A stretch of DNA of 64,000 nucleotides from Pithys albifrons albifrons (Eukaryota; Chordata; Aves; Passeriformes; Thamnophilidae): positions 8,325,001 through 8,389,000 of the forward strand of contig NC_092474.1 of assembly GCF_047495875.1 (NCBI RefSeq), written 5' to 3'. Positions 43,162 to 53,955 of the stretch are shown here, piece by piece; position 1 is the first letter of the stretch; each line of letters starts with the position of its first letter. A program made the position numbers and the translations under genes. Under the pieces are notes generated by a model, which saw only the letters and a list, made by a program, of their open reading frames with translations, ran no database searches and was not told where the DNA came from.

Positions 43162-44604
43162 TTGCTGTGGCACAGGGGTACCATGGTGGGGGGACAGAAC
43201 ACAGTTCGGGCCCGTGTGAAGCTGGCAGGTGCCACAGGAGCAGATGATCCAAATTCCATGCCTCTCTCCAATACGGGTTACAGAACAGGACGACTCCCAG
43301 GACTCGAAGGCACAAAGCTCTCTGCTCTGCTCTCCCCAGGTGGGGAAAGTGATTGGGCTCTGGGAATGGGCTCTGCTGATGCCTCTCCCAGCCCTGGCCT
43401 CAAACTCCTGGGCAGCTCAGCAGAAGAATCCCTGGGCACTGGGAGAAAGCCAAAGCAGGCATTTGCTGGAGTTTGCTACTCCAGTGAGCACTTCGGCTCC
43501 CCCAGAATCTGCACAAAAACACTCCATGCAAAATCTTTGACTATCTATACAACGGCTTCAAAGATGTTTTCCCGCAGGATTTGCAAAAGTCTTTTCAGCT
43601 CCAGTCTGCTAAGACTCCTCGTTCTCAGAAAAGGCCTAAAACAGCCCCTCCAGGTCGTGGTGGTGCTTGCCCCGTGCCCGGTGCTGGGGTTGGTGCTGGA
43701 AGAGGCAGCAGAGGGACATCTCCCAGTGCTCCATGTGCTGCTGCCGATAAGAGCAGGGCCGAGCGACCCGAGCACGTGACGGGAATAGCGATTGCTGGGC
43801 TATTCTTGAGGGCTGTGAAAGGAGCCTCAGCCCGTGGAGACAGAGAAGCCTCCACACAGCAGCAGATAAGGGAAAGCAGCAGTAAACCACAAGCCACAGG
43901 GAGAGTTTTGTACGCACTTAAAGGGAGGTTCTGACCAGTTCTGATGGTAGGATAGCAGACTCTTGCTCCCTCTGATATTTTAAAAGGCTACAGAAAGGTT
44001 TAAAATGTAATTTCAAATTCAGATTCATCTTTCTCCTTCAGCTCCTTCAAAGCCTACAGGATCAGTTAAAATTTCAGAGGAAAGTTTTCCCTCCTTTTGC
44101 AGCATCCTTGGTGTTGCCTTTGCTTGGCAGCCTGTATCAAACACAAGCAATGAGAGAATAAAATGCAACAGGTATGTTCTGCTTCTTGGAATCCACTTCC
44201 ATGCAGGAAGAAGATCCAAGGCTTTGACTGGGAGGGAATAGAGGAGTTTCTGTACCTGATGTTTTATTTTCACTTGTTTCAGAGTATTGCCTCCACACCT
44301 GGCTGACTCCAGGTGGATGAGGAGGATGCTGAAAGATCAGCTGCACCAGTGAAGGACAGGGAGCCCCAAGGGCCCAGCCCTCCCCACTAAGCCAGGGATG
44401 AGCAATGCCAATGCTCTTCATTCTCTTGTGTCTCGCACTTGCCCTTGGCTAAGGATGAGCTGAGCTCCAGTCCTGGCATGCACACTCTACCTGAGAATCT
44501 TTTGTGCTCCTGGACATTTGGTTTTGTGGAAACTGAGCTGCTGTTTTAAGCTTAATTTTGCCACTGAGATGTAAGTTTTCTCCCCAGCCTCTAGCATGGT
44601 GGGA
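43162..44604. other. Mixed non-coding sequence
   Basis: A 278-codon + strand frame (42943-43779) crosses the tandem duplication and unrelated composition zones without a domain, so it is not called. An AT-richer pocket lies at 43980-44040. Confidence 0.4.
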
Positions 44605-44655
44605 GACACCCTGACCTGTGTGACACCCTGTCCTGTGTAACACCCTGTCCTGCCA
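44605..44655 (+). repeat. Three 17-bp tandem units
   Basis: gacaccctgacctgtgt, gacaccctgtcctgtgt and aacaccctgtcctgcca lie head to tail, with one to four differences between neighbours. Confidence 0.85.
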
Positions 44656-45428
44656 CCTCCACAGCCATCACCAGACACACCATCCAGGATCTCCCCTCAG
44701 TTATGCCAGTAAAAATCCATACTCTGTGTGGTTACTTCAGATTTATGCCAGCATAACTGAATTGAGCAGGTTAATAAATGGCTCCTCCAATAATAAATGG
44801 AGAGCTGCTTAAGATCATGAACTTCACAATGACGACAAGGTCGTGCCCACCACTTCTGCCCTCATAACTTTTCCAACGTTAGTACCTCCCACGTTTCAGT
44901 TTCCCTGCATATCTAAAGGCAAGGAGGAATGCCCCAAAGCACCCTGGGATGGATCCCTGTGGGAAGCAGAGCTGAGTGCCAGCACACTCCAGCACTGTGG
45001 GTCACTCCTGCAGCATGTGGGGTGCAGAATGTGCCTCTGGGATCTCTTTTCCCTGCTAAGGCTTTCTCTCCCCTCTCTTCATGGCTCCGGCTCTTGCAAT
45101 TATGTCACTCTCTTCTTTAACCATCTGGCTCCTGCAAACAAATATAAGCCCTCCCACACAGACCCTCTGGTGATGGGCCTGATCCTTCCCTGGCTGACAC
45201 CAGTGTCTCCCCACTGCCTTGGGAGGAGCTGCTTCTCTCCAAGCAGCCATCCCCTGGGAGCAGATGCTCTCCTGAAGAGGCCAAAGCAGCAGCAAAGGCA
45301 GCACCTGACTCCCACTGCCACACTGTCACTCCCTCCTTCTCCTCAGGGTGCTGGTGCTGATGGGTTGGCTCTGCCCTGAGCGCCCCATGAGCATGGCCAG
45401 TGGCAGTGGGACTAGGCAGGGCTGGTGT
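44656..45428. other. Non-coding sequence
   Basis: An AT-richer pocket at 44700-44800 contains GTTATGCCAG and TTTATGCCAGCATAAC words. Otherwise unrecognised. Confidence 0.35.
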
Positions 45429-45508
45429 CACCCTGCATCCCCCAATTGGCCCCTGCACCCCAAAACTAGCCCCTGCATTCCCCAACAAGCTCCTACACTC
45501 CCAGCAGT
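45429..45508 (+). repeat. Four diverged 20-bp tandem units
   Basis: Units are caccctgcatcccccaattg, gcccctgcaccccaaaacta, gcccctgcattccccaacaa and gctcctacactcccagcagt. The shared core is CCTGCA-CCCCAA. Confidence 0.75.
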
Positions 45509-46458
45509 AGCACAGCTGGGGCATGGCCAGTGCTGAAAGGTGCCAGGTCCCACTCACCCTCCGCCCAGGCAGTGCAGGACAGGCAACGTCCCTTTGCAGG
45601 TACCCACATTTGGGGAAAGAGCTGGTCCTGCCCTGGCATCCCTACCAGAACTCCAGCTGGAGCAACAGCTCCCAAAGTGTTTGTTTGGAATGAGATTTCA
45701 GTGCTCAGGCCCTCCTGGTACCTGTTGGTGTCACTGTCACCACTGGCACATCCTGCAGGGCTCTGTCTAAAGCCTCAAGGAGCAGCTGTTGCAGGAGAGC
45801 TTCTGGTGGCACCAGGGAACTCCAAAGGAAATCCTAGATTTTTCTTGTGCTCTGGATCTGAACAATTGCTCTCAACATCTCCCTGGGAAAAAAAGTGTGT
45901 TTGGGTCAATAAAAGCAGATGCTGAATAATGGCCATAAAATATTTCATTCTGACTTTGATTTTGAGAAAGTATTAGGGAACAAGATGAATGTGAAAATGA
46001 AACCCCGGGAGCCTCTTCCAATGAGGCTCCAGATAACGTTTTAACCTAATGAAAAGGTGGGGAGGAGGGTGAGGGTATTTTGAAGGAAAAACTTCTTAAC
46101 ATAGTTCCTGTAAAAATAGTTTTGGTTTGATACATTTCTGACAGGTAAAAATTGAATTGCAAAACTGTGAACCTGCTGTGTTTAGACCCAACTGGCATTT
46201 GGAGAGATGCAGGTAATGGGGTTTGCTCACACTCAAATTGTGTCTCATGTTCAGAGCTGAGTGAATGAAATATTCTCCCATTCACAAAATATACACACAA
46301 AAAAACATAAATAAGTTTTGCGCGTTGGTGAATTGAGAACTTCATACAAGCCAGATCTGAGATTAATGAGATGAATGGAGAAACTGCTTGTGCAGAAAGT
46401 GACTATTTATTTATGAATACTATTTTCATATTTTCTTTTGACTCATCAAACAAATTTT
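45509..46458. other. Non-coding sequence, AT-rich in the second half
   Basis: AT-rich from about 45920 to 46450 without clustered binding-site words. No gene recognised. Confidence 0.35.
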
Positions 46459-46580
46459 GAAAATCATGGAATTGTTTGTGGTGGAAGGGGCCTTAAAACT
46501 CATTTAGTTCCATCCCCTGCCACAGCAGGGATACCTTCCACCCCATCCAACCTGGCCTTGGACACTTCCAGGGGTGGCGC
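46459..46580 (-). mobile_element. CR1 LINE 3' end, antisense
   Basis: On the + strand it begins aaaatcatggaattgtttgt, then ggaaggggccttaaaactca. It continues gttccatcccctgccacagc and ccttggacacttccaggggt, where similarity ends. About 120 bp of the younger subfamily. Confidence 0.93.
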
Positions 46581-46899
46581 AGGAAGACCTGCTCTGGACA
46601 CCCCAGCAGGCACTGACTGAGGAGTGTCAGGGGTGGCTGGTGGCTCCTGGGGCCACTGACTCATCACCCACCACAGGAAACCCACCACACCCTGCCCAGG
46701 CACCCACTCTACTCCCCGAAGTGGGAAACTTCCTCCCAAGCCCCAGCTCATCCTGGGAACGGGCAGCTCAGTCCTTCTCTCATCCATTGGTGTCTTTTGA
46801 TTACAAGTCTGCTTTGAAGAGACACTAATTGCAGCCTGCACACAATGCTGGTAATTATGCCTATTACATTTTGATTCATTTCCATATGTCAACACTACT
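46581..46899. other. Non-coding spacer
   Basis: No recognised element. Confidence 0.3.
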
Positions 46900-47270
46900 A
46901 CAAGGGGGATTTTGGGGAGGTGGTGCAGAGCACCGTTTTATGATCATTATTGTCTGCAAAAAAACCTGCCCAGAGCGTGAGTGAAGTGTTCTTTGTGGAA
47001 ATTGAAAATAAGATTATAAATAAAAGTCTTCCTCTGACATCCAGAAAATGGACACTTTAGAATAAATTGCCACTGTTGATCAGGAAGATTGCCACCTTCC
47101 TTTTACATTAATGAGGCAAAGACTCTTCAAGGCCCTAATAGCAATATGTTGGAGGATGTCATTTCAATAGCTTCTTTCTTAATAAAGCTTGACCCTAATA
47201 TTCCCTTTGCTGTCACAGGCTTTGTCCTGCCAGACATCACCATGATTTTTAGCTGCTAATCAAGAGGAAG
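46900..47270. promoter_or_regulatory. Candidate conserved non-coding element
   Basis: AT-rich, complex sequence with TTTTATGATCATTATTG (46936) and TTTACATTAATGAGG (47102). It also holds CATTTCAATAGC and TTCTTAATAAAGCTTGACCC (about 47176), then TAGCTGCTAATCAAGAGG (about 47250). Abundant homeodomain cores and sharp edges. Regulatory role inferred. Confidence 0.4.
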
Positions 47271-47437
47271 AAGAGGGGAAAGAGCAAGAGGTGCAAAGAG
47301 CTGCAAAGCCCCAGCAAGGGGGGACCCTGGATGGTGGCTGCTGAAGGGTTGCAGCCAGAGGTGTCTAAGCCAGCACCAAAATCCCATCAGGAGCTGCTCT
47401 TCCAGCAGTATATGCTCAACCCAAAACCCCACAGCTA
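47271..47437. other. Spacer before CR1
   Basis: Purine-rich sequence with no recognised feature. Confidence 0.3.
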
Positions 47438-47843
47438 AGTCATATAAGGAACAGCTGAGGCAGCTGAGAGGGCTCAGCCTGGAGGAAAGGAGCTCAGGGG
47501 GGACTTTCTCACTCTCTGCAACTCCCTGACAGGAGGGGGGAGCTGGGGGGAGTCAGGCCCTGCTCCAGGGAACAGGGACAGGACAAGAGGAAACAACCTC
47601 AAGCTGTGCCAGGGGAGGTTCAGGTAGGACATGAGGAGGAATTTCCTCACAGAAAGGGTGGTCAGGCATTGACAGGGGCTGCCCAGGGAGGATGTGGAGA
47701 CCCCATCCCTGGAGGGGTTCAAGGAATGACTGGACACAGCACTCAGTGCTGTGGGCCAGGTTGACAAGGTGGTGGTTGGTCACAGGTTGGACTAGATGAA
47801 CTTGGAGGACTTTGTCTACCTGAATGATTCTGGTTTTCTATGA
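47438..47843 (+). mobile_element. CR1 LINE 3' end, sense orientation
   Basis: About 405 bp, among the best preserved copies here. It contains gagggctcagcctggaggaa, caagaggaaacaacctcaag, gaggaatttcctcacagaaa, and aggttggactagatgaactt. It ends in a decayed gattctggttttctatg tail. Same subfamily as the 11.1-kb copy. Confidence 0.95.
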
Positions 47844-48138
47844 AAATGCCACAGTGGGTTTGAGCCTGCCAGTCCCTTCTCTGGCTGCTCCTGGGTACAG
47901 CCCCTTCCCTGGGTGCTCTGGGGACTGTGTGGACTCTCACCCACTGCTCTGGCACTTCTCTGCCTCCTCCAGCTATCTCTAGCAACTAATTCCAGGACTT
48001 GCAAAAGTGCAATTAGGCCTTAATTTTTTAGCAATCAATCAATACAAGTTAAAAGGGCACCGTGTTTGTTTCTGTAATAATGCTCTTTGGAAATCTGGGT
48101 CCTTTGCATTTCCTGAAGGATCCCCCATCCGTCATACA
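47844..48138. other. Spacer, AT-rich from 48000
   Basis: 48000-48110 contains GTGCAATTAGGCCTTAATTT and AGCAATCAATCAATAC words and could be a small regulatory element leading into the hairpin. The rest is unrecognised. Confidence 0.3.
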
Positions 48139-48199
48139 CTGCATCAGTCACATCATGTTATGTTTCAAGGCACAATGTAACATGATGTGACTGGTGCAG
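48139..48199 (+). ncRNA. 61-nt hairpin, possible hairpin RNA
   Basis: Arm 48139-48164 pairs with 48174-48199 across all 26 positions without bulges. There are 23 Watson-Crick pairs and three G-U pairs (48144/48194, 48161/48177, 48162/48176). The loop is TCAAGGCAC. On the minus strand the three would be A-C mismatches, so the + strand RNA folds better. The size resembles a small pre-miRNA, but the stem is shorter than the usual Drosha substrate, and pairing does not continue convincingly at the base. I do not recognise the sequence as a known microRNA. Remnant of a small inverted-repeat transposon is the main alternative. Confidence 0.35.
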
Positions 48200-48349
48200 C
48201 AGGCAGGAGCACACAAAGGGAGTCTCTCTGCCAGGCATCCAGACTTTTTTTTTTGTTAATCCAAGTTTGGAGATAAAAACAGTTGAGTTTTGTACCAAGC
48301 ACTGTGGCAGGAGGGAGTTTTTGGAATCACAGGCAGTTTTCATAAAATT
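48200..48349. other. Spacer between hairpin and CR1
   Basis: Contains a T10 run at about 48246. Otherwise unrecognised. Confidence 0.3.
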
Positions 48350-48540
48350 AGAGAATCACAGAATTCCATAATGGTTGGGGTCGGAAGTGGCCTCAGAGTC
48401 CATCTCCTTCCACTCTCTGCCATGGACAGGGACACTTTCCTCTATCCCAGGTTGCTTCACACCCCGTCCAACCTGGCCTTGAACACTTCCAGGGGTGGAG
48501 TAGCCACAGCTGCTCTGCCAAACCTGTGCCAGGGCTGCAG
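48350..48540 (-). mobile_element. CR1 LINE 3' end, antisense
   Basis: On the + strand: gagaatcacagaattccata, atggttggggtcggaagtgg, tgccatggacagggacactt, gtccaacctggccttgaaca, cagctgctctgccaaacctg. About 190 bp of the younger subfamily. Confidence 0.95.
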
Positions 48541-49086
48541 TGGAATTGTGGGGGCAGTGGGCAGAGTTCATGACAGACCACCCCAGCTGCATGTTCCCAA
48601 CTCCACCACTGCCCCCCAAGACCCCACACTCAGCCCCCGCCTTGCTCCAGCCCCAGCTGTGCACGTGGCTCCCATGGGTCTGTTCAGCAGTGAGGGAAAT
48701 GGATGAGGGAGGAAAAGGTGAATAATACAAAAACTGCAGCCAATAGGGTGTGTTGAACCCACCAGAACTGCCTCAGAAATAATCCAGCTGGTTTAGAAGG
48801 CAGCCAGCAGAGGGGTCACTCCTGCCCTGGCTCTGCATGAGGAATTATGTGCCCACAGCAGCAGTCCATGGCACATCTGCTGGGCTGAGCCAGCATCCTG
48901 CCACACACTCTGCCATGGAATGTGGTAAGAAGTGTGGCAATTGTGGGAGTTCTGAAAATGTGGAGAATTTGAATGAAAAATAAAGCTGATCGATAAGAAT
49001 CCATGTTGGACACTTTTGGACCTGCTTGCCTCTCCAATTGAGATATCCAAGGAGTAGGTACAGCACCAACAGCACACAGAGTGTGT
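48541..49086. other. Non-coding sequence
   Basis: Nothing recognised. AT-richer at 48925-49010. Confidence 0.35.
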
Positions 49087-49146
49087 CACAGGGCATCCAC
49101 CTGTACCACAGGGCACCCACCTGTACCACAGGGCACCTGCCATCAC
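49087..49146 (+). repeat. Three 20-bp tandem units
   Basis: cacagggcatccacctgtac, cacagggcacccacctgtac and cacagggcacctgccatcac lie head to tail. The first two differ at one base. Confidence 0.88.
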
Positions 49147-49914
49147 AGTCCTGTCAGCCCTTGTAGCTGCTCTGTTGAGCAGTACACCACCTCTCAGCAG
49201 AAAGGGACATTTCCCATCCCTGGTGTTCCAAAGGAACACCTCAGAAGACTTCATGAGCTAAACTGCTCCCAGGTTTCTGTTGAATGGAGAAGTTCATCAC
49301 CTCTCAGGATTTCAAGATGCTCCTGTTTTAGAGAAATGAAATTTTAAACTTCAAAATGGCAGGTGAGAAAAAAAACACATTTTCCTTGAAAAGGTTGGCA
49401 GCAGAAAATTTTCCTGGATTTATACCAAGCTGGGTTATATAAAAATGAGATAACTTGAAAACATAGGGCAATGTGAAGTGTTTGATTTTTCACTGAACCT
49501 CTGCACACCCCTAGGCCCCGGGGTTGGGATAGGGGCTTGGAAGATTGCTGCTGGCAAGAAAACAGAAGAAAATGTCCAAATTATAATTAGCCAAAAGTTT
49601 GTTTGTGAAGCACAGCCGTGCAGGCTCCCTGCACACCCCTCACAAAGCCAATGCTGCCCAAACCCTTCCTGTGCCTATTCCCAACCCACTCCCCGAAGCT
49701 GCTGCTCCAGGAGGGACCCAGCAAAGCTGCGAGGGTTTGGGGAGAGCAGTGCAGGGATGATGTATTCCCTTTTTAACTGGGTCTTGGAAAGCCCGAAGGC
49801 AGCTGCCCACACAGGGATATAACCTGGATGTAACACGCAGGCTGGTAAAAAGTTTCTGAGAAAGAAACATTTTGACTTTTTGCAGCAGCTCACACTAAAC
49901 ACGCCCTCAGTAAA
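49147..49914. other. Mixed non-coding sequence
   Basis: AT-rich at 49330-49490, otherwise mixed. No recognised element. Confidence 0.33.
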
Positions 49915-50115
49915 AAGCCCATGATTGGAAGATTCCTTATTTATTCTGATAAGTTATCGTCAGTGTCACCGACATGAACATTTAGGCAGAACAGCTCCCT
50001 GCCCACACACTGTGTTTGCCGCTTAAAAATATTGCAAATAGCTCCGTGGCTTTAAATAAATAAATAGCTAATGAGTCACACCAATCGGAATTGAATGTCA
50101 AGCTGGAGGAAGCGC
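49915..50115. promoter_or_regulatory. Small candidate conserved non-coding element
   Basis: AT-rich with preserved CpGs: GATAAGTTATCG (49949, a GATA-type inverted pair), TTAAAAATATTGCAAATAGC and TAAATAAATAAATAGC. It ends with AATGAGTCACACCAATCGG, which joins an AP-1 core and a CCAAT box (50070-50090). Regulatory role inferred. Confidence 0.35.
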
Positions 50116-51275
50116 CTGCCTGGTGCCTACCCAGAAAGTTTATTAATGTCTGTTAACCACATCGGTGCTGCTCTGCTGCCAGTGGGCTCCAGGGGGTGGC
50201 GTGGGTCGTTCCCTGCCCATGGACCAGGATGCTGTGGGGACCCAGAGGGGGAAAGAGTTGGGTAAGGCTCGCGGGAGAGCACCTGGAAGAACAAATATTG
50301 ATTGTCTGCTCCCTGCACAGGGCTGCAACCCAGGGGCATGGTGCCAGGGAGCTGTCCTCCCTGAGATGGAAGGCACCAGCCTTTTCCTGGAACCAGGAAC
50401 AGAACCCTCTTTTTGGTCCTCCTGGAAAAGGTCCCCATGCAGGGATGCAGAGCCCAGGGAAAGGCAGAGATGACATCTCTGGGGGTTATTTTTGCAGCTG
50501 TTCTTGTAGCCTCTGGATTGTCTGTGCTGGATGGTGGTTCAGGGGCAGGGCCTCCCCAAAGGCAGCTAATCATCACCTCCTCATGCCCCTGGCACGACTG
50601 GCCAGAGGGGGTCAGTGGTGTCAGAGGGATTCTGCGTGTGCTGGTGAGACACAGCCAGTTCCAGGGCACCCTGGCACAGGTTGGGGCACAGGGCTGGGCT
50701 CAGCAGAGCCGCGGTGATGGTGCACAGGGCCCTGGCAGCTCCAGAGAAACCCTCCAAGCCCTCCCACACATCCGGGTGTGATTCACCAGAAATCTGAAAG
50801 AAATTCAGCTCCTGTTGGTGTGTAGGGAGTGAGTGGGCGCTGGGAGGTGGCACAATCCTGCTCCTTCATTCATCTCTTCACTGATGGAGCTGCAGAGCTG
50901 CAGTTGGGCAGCCCTGAGGCCCCTCTCCATGCCCACCCAGCTTGTCTCAGTCTCTGCGCTGCTCTGACATGCTGGGGGTTGTGGGCAGCGCCCTGAGCTC
51001 AGTAAACTGGTTCACATGCAGAGCTGAGCTCAGCTGAGCCCCCTTCACCCTGAGACCTCTTCCAGTGGGTCCTGCCTTGTGCTGACAAGCCACACTTCCC
51101 TGCCAGGAGCACAGGGATTTCCCAGAGAATTCAGCCCATAGAAGAACAAAACCCCAGGCTTAGGAGTCATTGCAATCATTTCCCAGTTGCAGTGAACCAA
51201 TGAGGCTTCCTGATGACAACCCATCTGAGGTCCAACCAGGAGCTGGCATATTTCAAAGGGAAGTCAGTCTGCTAT
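50116..51275. other. GC-moderate non-coding sequence
   Basis: Frames of 120-180 codons overlap on both strands between 50127 and 50781 without domains. No repeats. Confidence 0.4.
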
Positions 51276-51484
51276 TGGGAAAAATTCCTTTTCTGAAAGA
51301 GTGGTGAAGCATTGGAGCAGGCTCCCCAGGGACGTGGTGGAGGCACTGTCCCTGGAAGTGGTGAAAAAATGAGTAGACAGGCACTTTGGGATATGGTTTA
51401 GTGGCCATGGGGATACTTGATTAAAAAGGCTGGCTGACTCTCTTGAAGGTCTTTTCCAGACTTAATGGTTCCATGATTCTATGA
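51276..51484 (+). mobile_element. CR1 LINE 3' end, diverged, sense orientation
   Basis: Words ggaaaaattccttttctgaa, agcattggagcaggctcccc and ggacgtggtggaggcactgt are followed by ggtcttttccagacttaatg. The tail is ggttccatgattctatg. About 210 bp. Confidence 0.93.
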
Positions 51485-53955
51485 AACCCATTGTGAAAAA
51501 AACCCACTTTTTTCAGTCAAAATAGTTCTAAAGGAAAATTTTCAGTGAGTAGCATTTCCTGGCAGGTGGCTGGGTGTTCCTGGAGGATGGGGCCTGGGAG
51601 GAGACAGGACAGGGGCTCCGGGGACTGAAGTCTGGCAGACAGATCCCACGGCATGGAGCCAGCCCTGGCACACTGGGGCTGCCCACTGCTGGCAAACCGG
51701 CCGCCAGCCCAGGGCTTTCGGTGGGGGAGGCAAGGAAGGAATGGAAAAATCATCACACACATTGCACAGATGGAAAGAGTTTACAGCCCTCCTCACTTCC
51801 TCATCCTCGTGGTGTAAATTATATGGACAGATGTACAATCTGGGAAGTTGTCCAGATTTTCTTTTTTTTCATTCTTTTTTTAATTATTTTTTTTAAGGAA
51901 GAGGGATGCTAAAACAACACGAGCTGTGCCATGTCTAGTCCTTGGCTCTCAGTGTTGGCTACAGAAGAGGAGAAACCAACATTCTTGGCAAGTGGTGAAT
52001 GATCCAGATAAGAGCAGAGTTCACCCATGGCACCCTCCCGTAGTCCAGTCCTTCTCCAGCAGACAAGGAGGTGCACTGCCAACATCCCTTTGGCAGGAAC
52101 CAGGAGATGGAACCCGTTGACTCCAATGGGACTGAGCCCTGAAAGGGTCCCTGCTGTGGTGCTGTTCTGGGTGGCTGCTTTCCTGTGCTTGAATCTAAGC
52201 AGCTCCTTGGATATTTACTCAATTGCCAGGAATGAGAGGGAGGAGGTGAATGACAACATGTTTCCAGCTCTTTGCTTTGTGCAGAGATCCTAAGGCAGCA
52301 TGTGTGTGTCTACGAAGGGCTCAGCGTGCTTCTCAGTGCTGCTTCCAAACAAGGATCAAGTAAATTTTCCAAAGCATATTCTCCCTCGTCAAACACTGCT
52401 CTTTCTTTGGAGACTCTCCATGGCTTTGACACTCCTATGGGTTTTCTATCCACATCCCTCTGCCAAAGATACCTTGGCATGAGTGGCAGGTTGAGCTTGG
52501 CTTTTGCCAGAGAGAAGCAAAGCTGATCACGGTGCACCTCGGGGCTGGGCTGGTCCCCTCACCTGAGCTGGCAGCTCTCTTGGCTTGGCCACCAAGAGGG
52601 GACAGGAGGGGACTGCAGTGCACTCCCAATCCCACAAAGATCCCTCGGTGCCTTGAAAGGCTCTGGGTGCTGGGCATAGCCAGACAGAAGGAAATGTGAG
52701 GGGTGTAAGAGTCAGAGCCTGCCTGTTCTAAAGCAAGCCAAGAGTGCGACTCTGCCTGGGCTTGGTCACCGTCCTTGGCCACGCCTGACTTCAGCCTCAG
52801 CAGATGACACATCCACACTCAAGGCTTGGAGACAGCTGTGACACCCTCAGGGGCTGTGCTCACAGGCACCGCAAGAACCTTTCCCCCAACACAGACAAGT
52901 GTTTCCAGACACAAATACTCCAGGGCATGTTTCAACTGCCACACAGATGAGCTGTAAATGCTGGGGTTTCTGCCAGGATCCATCATGATTTCATTACCTC
53001 TATTCCCGATCCATTATGTGCATTCCTCCTTCCTCCACTGCATGTCCTGCAGCACCCACAGCTGAGAAAGGGCTTGTAGGCATGGTGGGATGTCCACGGG
53101 AGGGAAGGAAGGGGCAGACATCAGACTGGACTTCTGGGCACTGCTGGACGGTACAGCTTGACCACCCTGTTCTGTGGCCTCTCCCTGGTGTGTTGGAGTG
53201 TGTTAGCATCCTTTGTTATGGGACAACCACAGTCCCACTGCCTGTTTGGGATATGGGTTCTTGCTTTGTGAGTGCTTTCATGCTGTCTGTCCCTCTGGAA
53301 GTCTAGTTCCTTTCCAGACACTACTTTAAGAAGAAGAAATAACTAATACTGAAGAATAAACCCCAGTAACTGTGATGAGAAATCCACCCTGAAGCACACA
53401 TTGGTCTGACACCCACCTTGGGGCTGCACACTGGGGAGGGAAAGGTCTGTGTGAGCAGCTCCTCGCTGCCCAGCTATCAACCACAATACCACCAGCACTT
53501 TCCTGATGCCCTCACCCTGTGACACCCCCCAAATCACAGCTGGACTCTGCTCCTGGCCATGCAGATCCCCCAGGAAACCTCTGCTCCACCAGTGCTGAGC
53601 TACAGCCCAGGTGATCTCTGTGCTCCACGGGCACTCCCTGTGGCAGAGCATTGGAGGTAGGCACAGAGGGAGAAGAAATGGGTTGGGATGTTGGCAGCAT
53701 GAGAGGGAAGTTACACCCCAGGGAGTTCCACATCTGGCTGCTCTGCAAGGAGCCACACAGGCCCCAGGTTTGGGAATGAGTCACTGTGAGGAACACTTCA
53801 GGTAATTAAAGAGAAAAATGGCTTTATTTGTACCTGGCTGCAGCAGAGATCCAGGGCTGTTCGCAGGAATTCCCAACCCAGCCCTGCTCTGCTTTGTTCT
53901 CCATGGGGATGGATTTTTCTTCTAAACTCCCAGAGAAGCAGCCAAAGCAACAGCC
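51485..53955. other. Mixed non-coding sequence
   Basis: Contains a T-rich segment at 51855-51895. Otherwise GC-moderate. No repeat, RNA gene or exon-like segment was recognised in about 2.5 kb. Confidence 0.42.

Noticed and set aside
42943..43779. 278-codon + strand open frame
   Set aside because: It runs through a local tandem duplication and several unrelated composition zones, with no domain and no coding-like composition.
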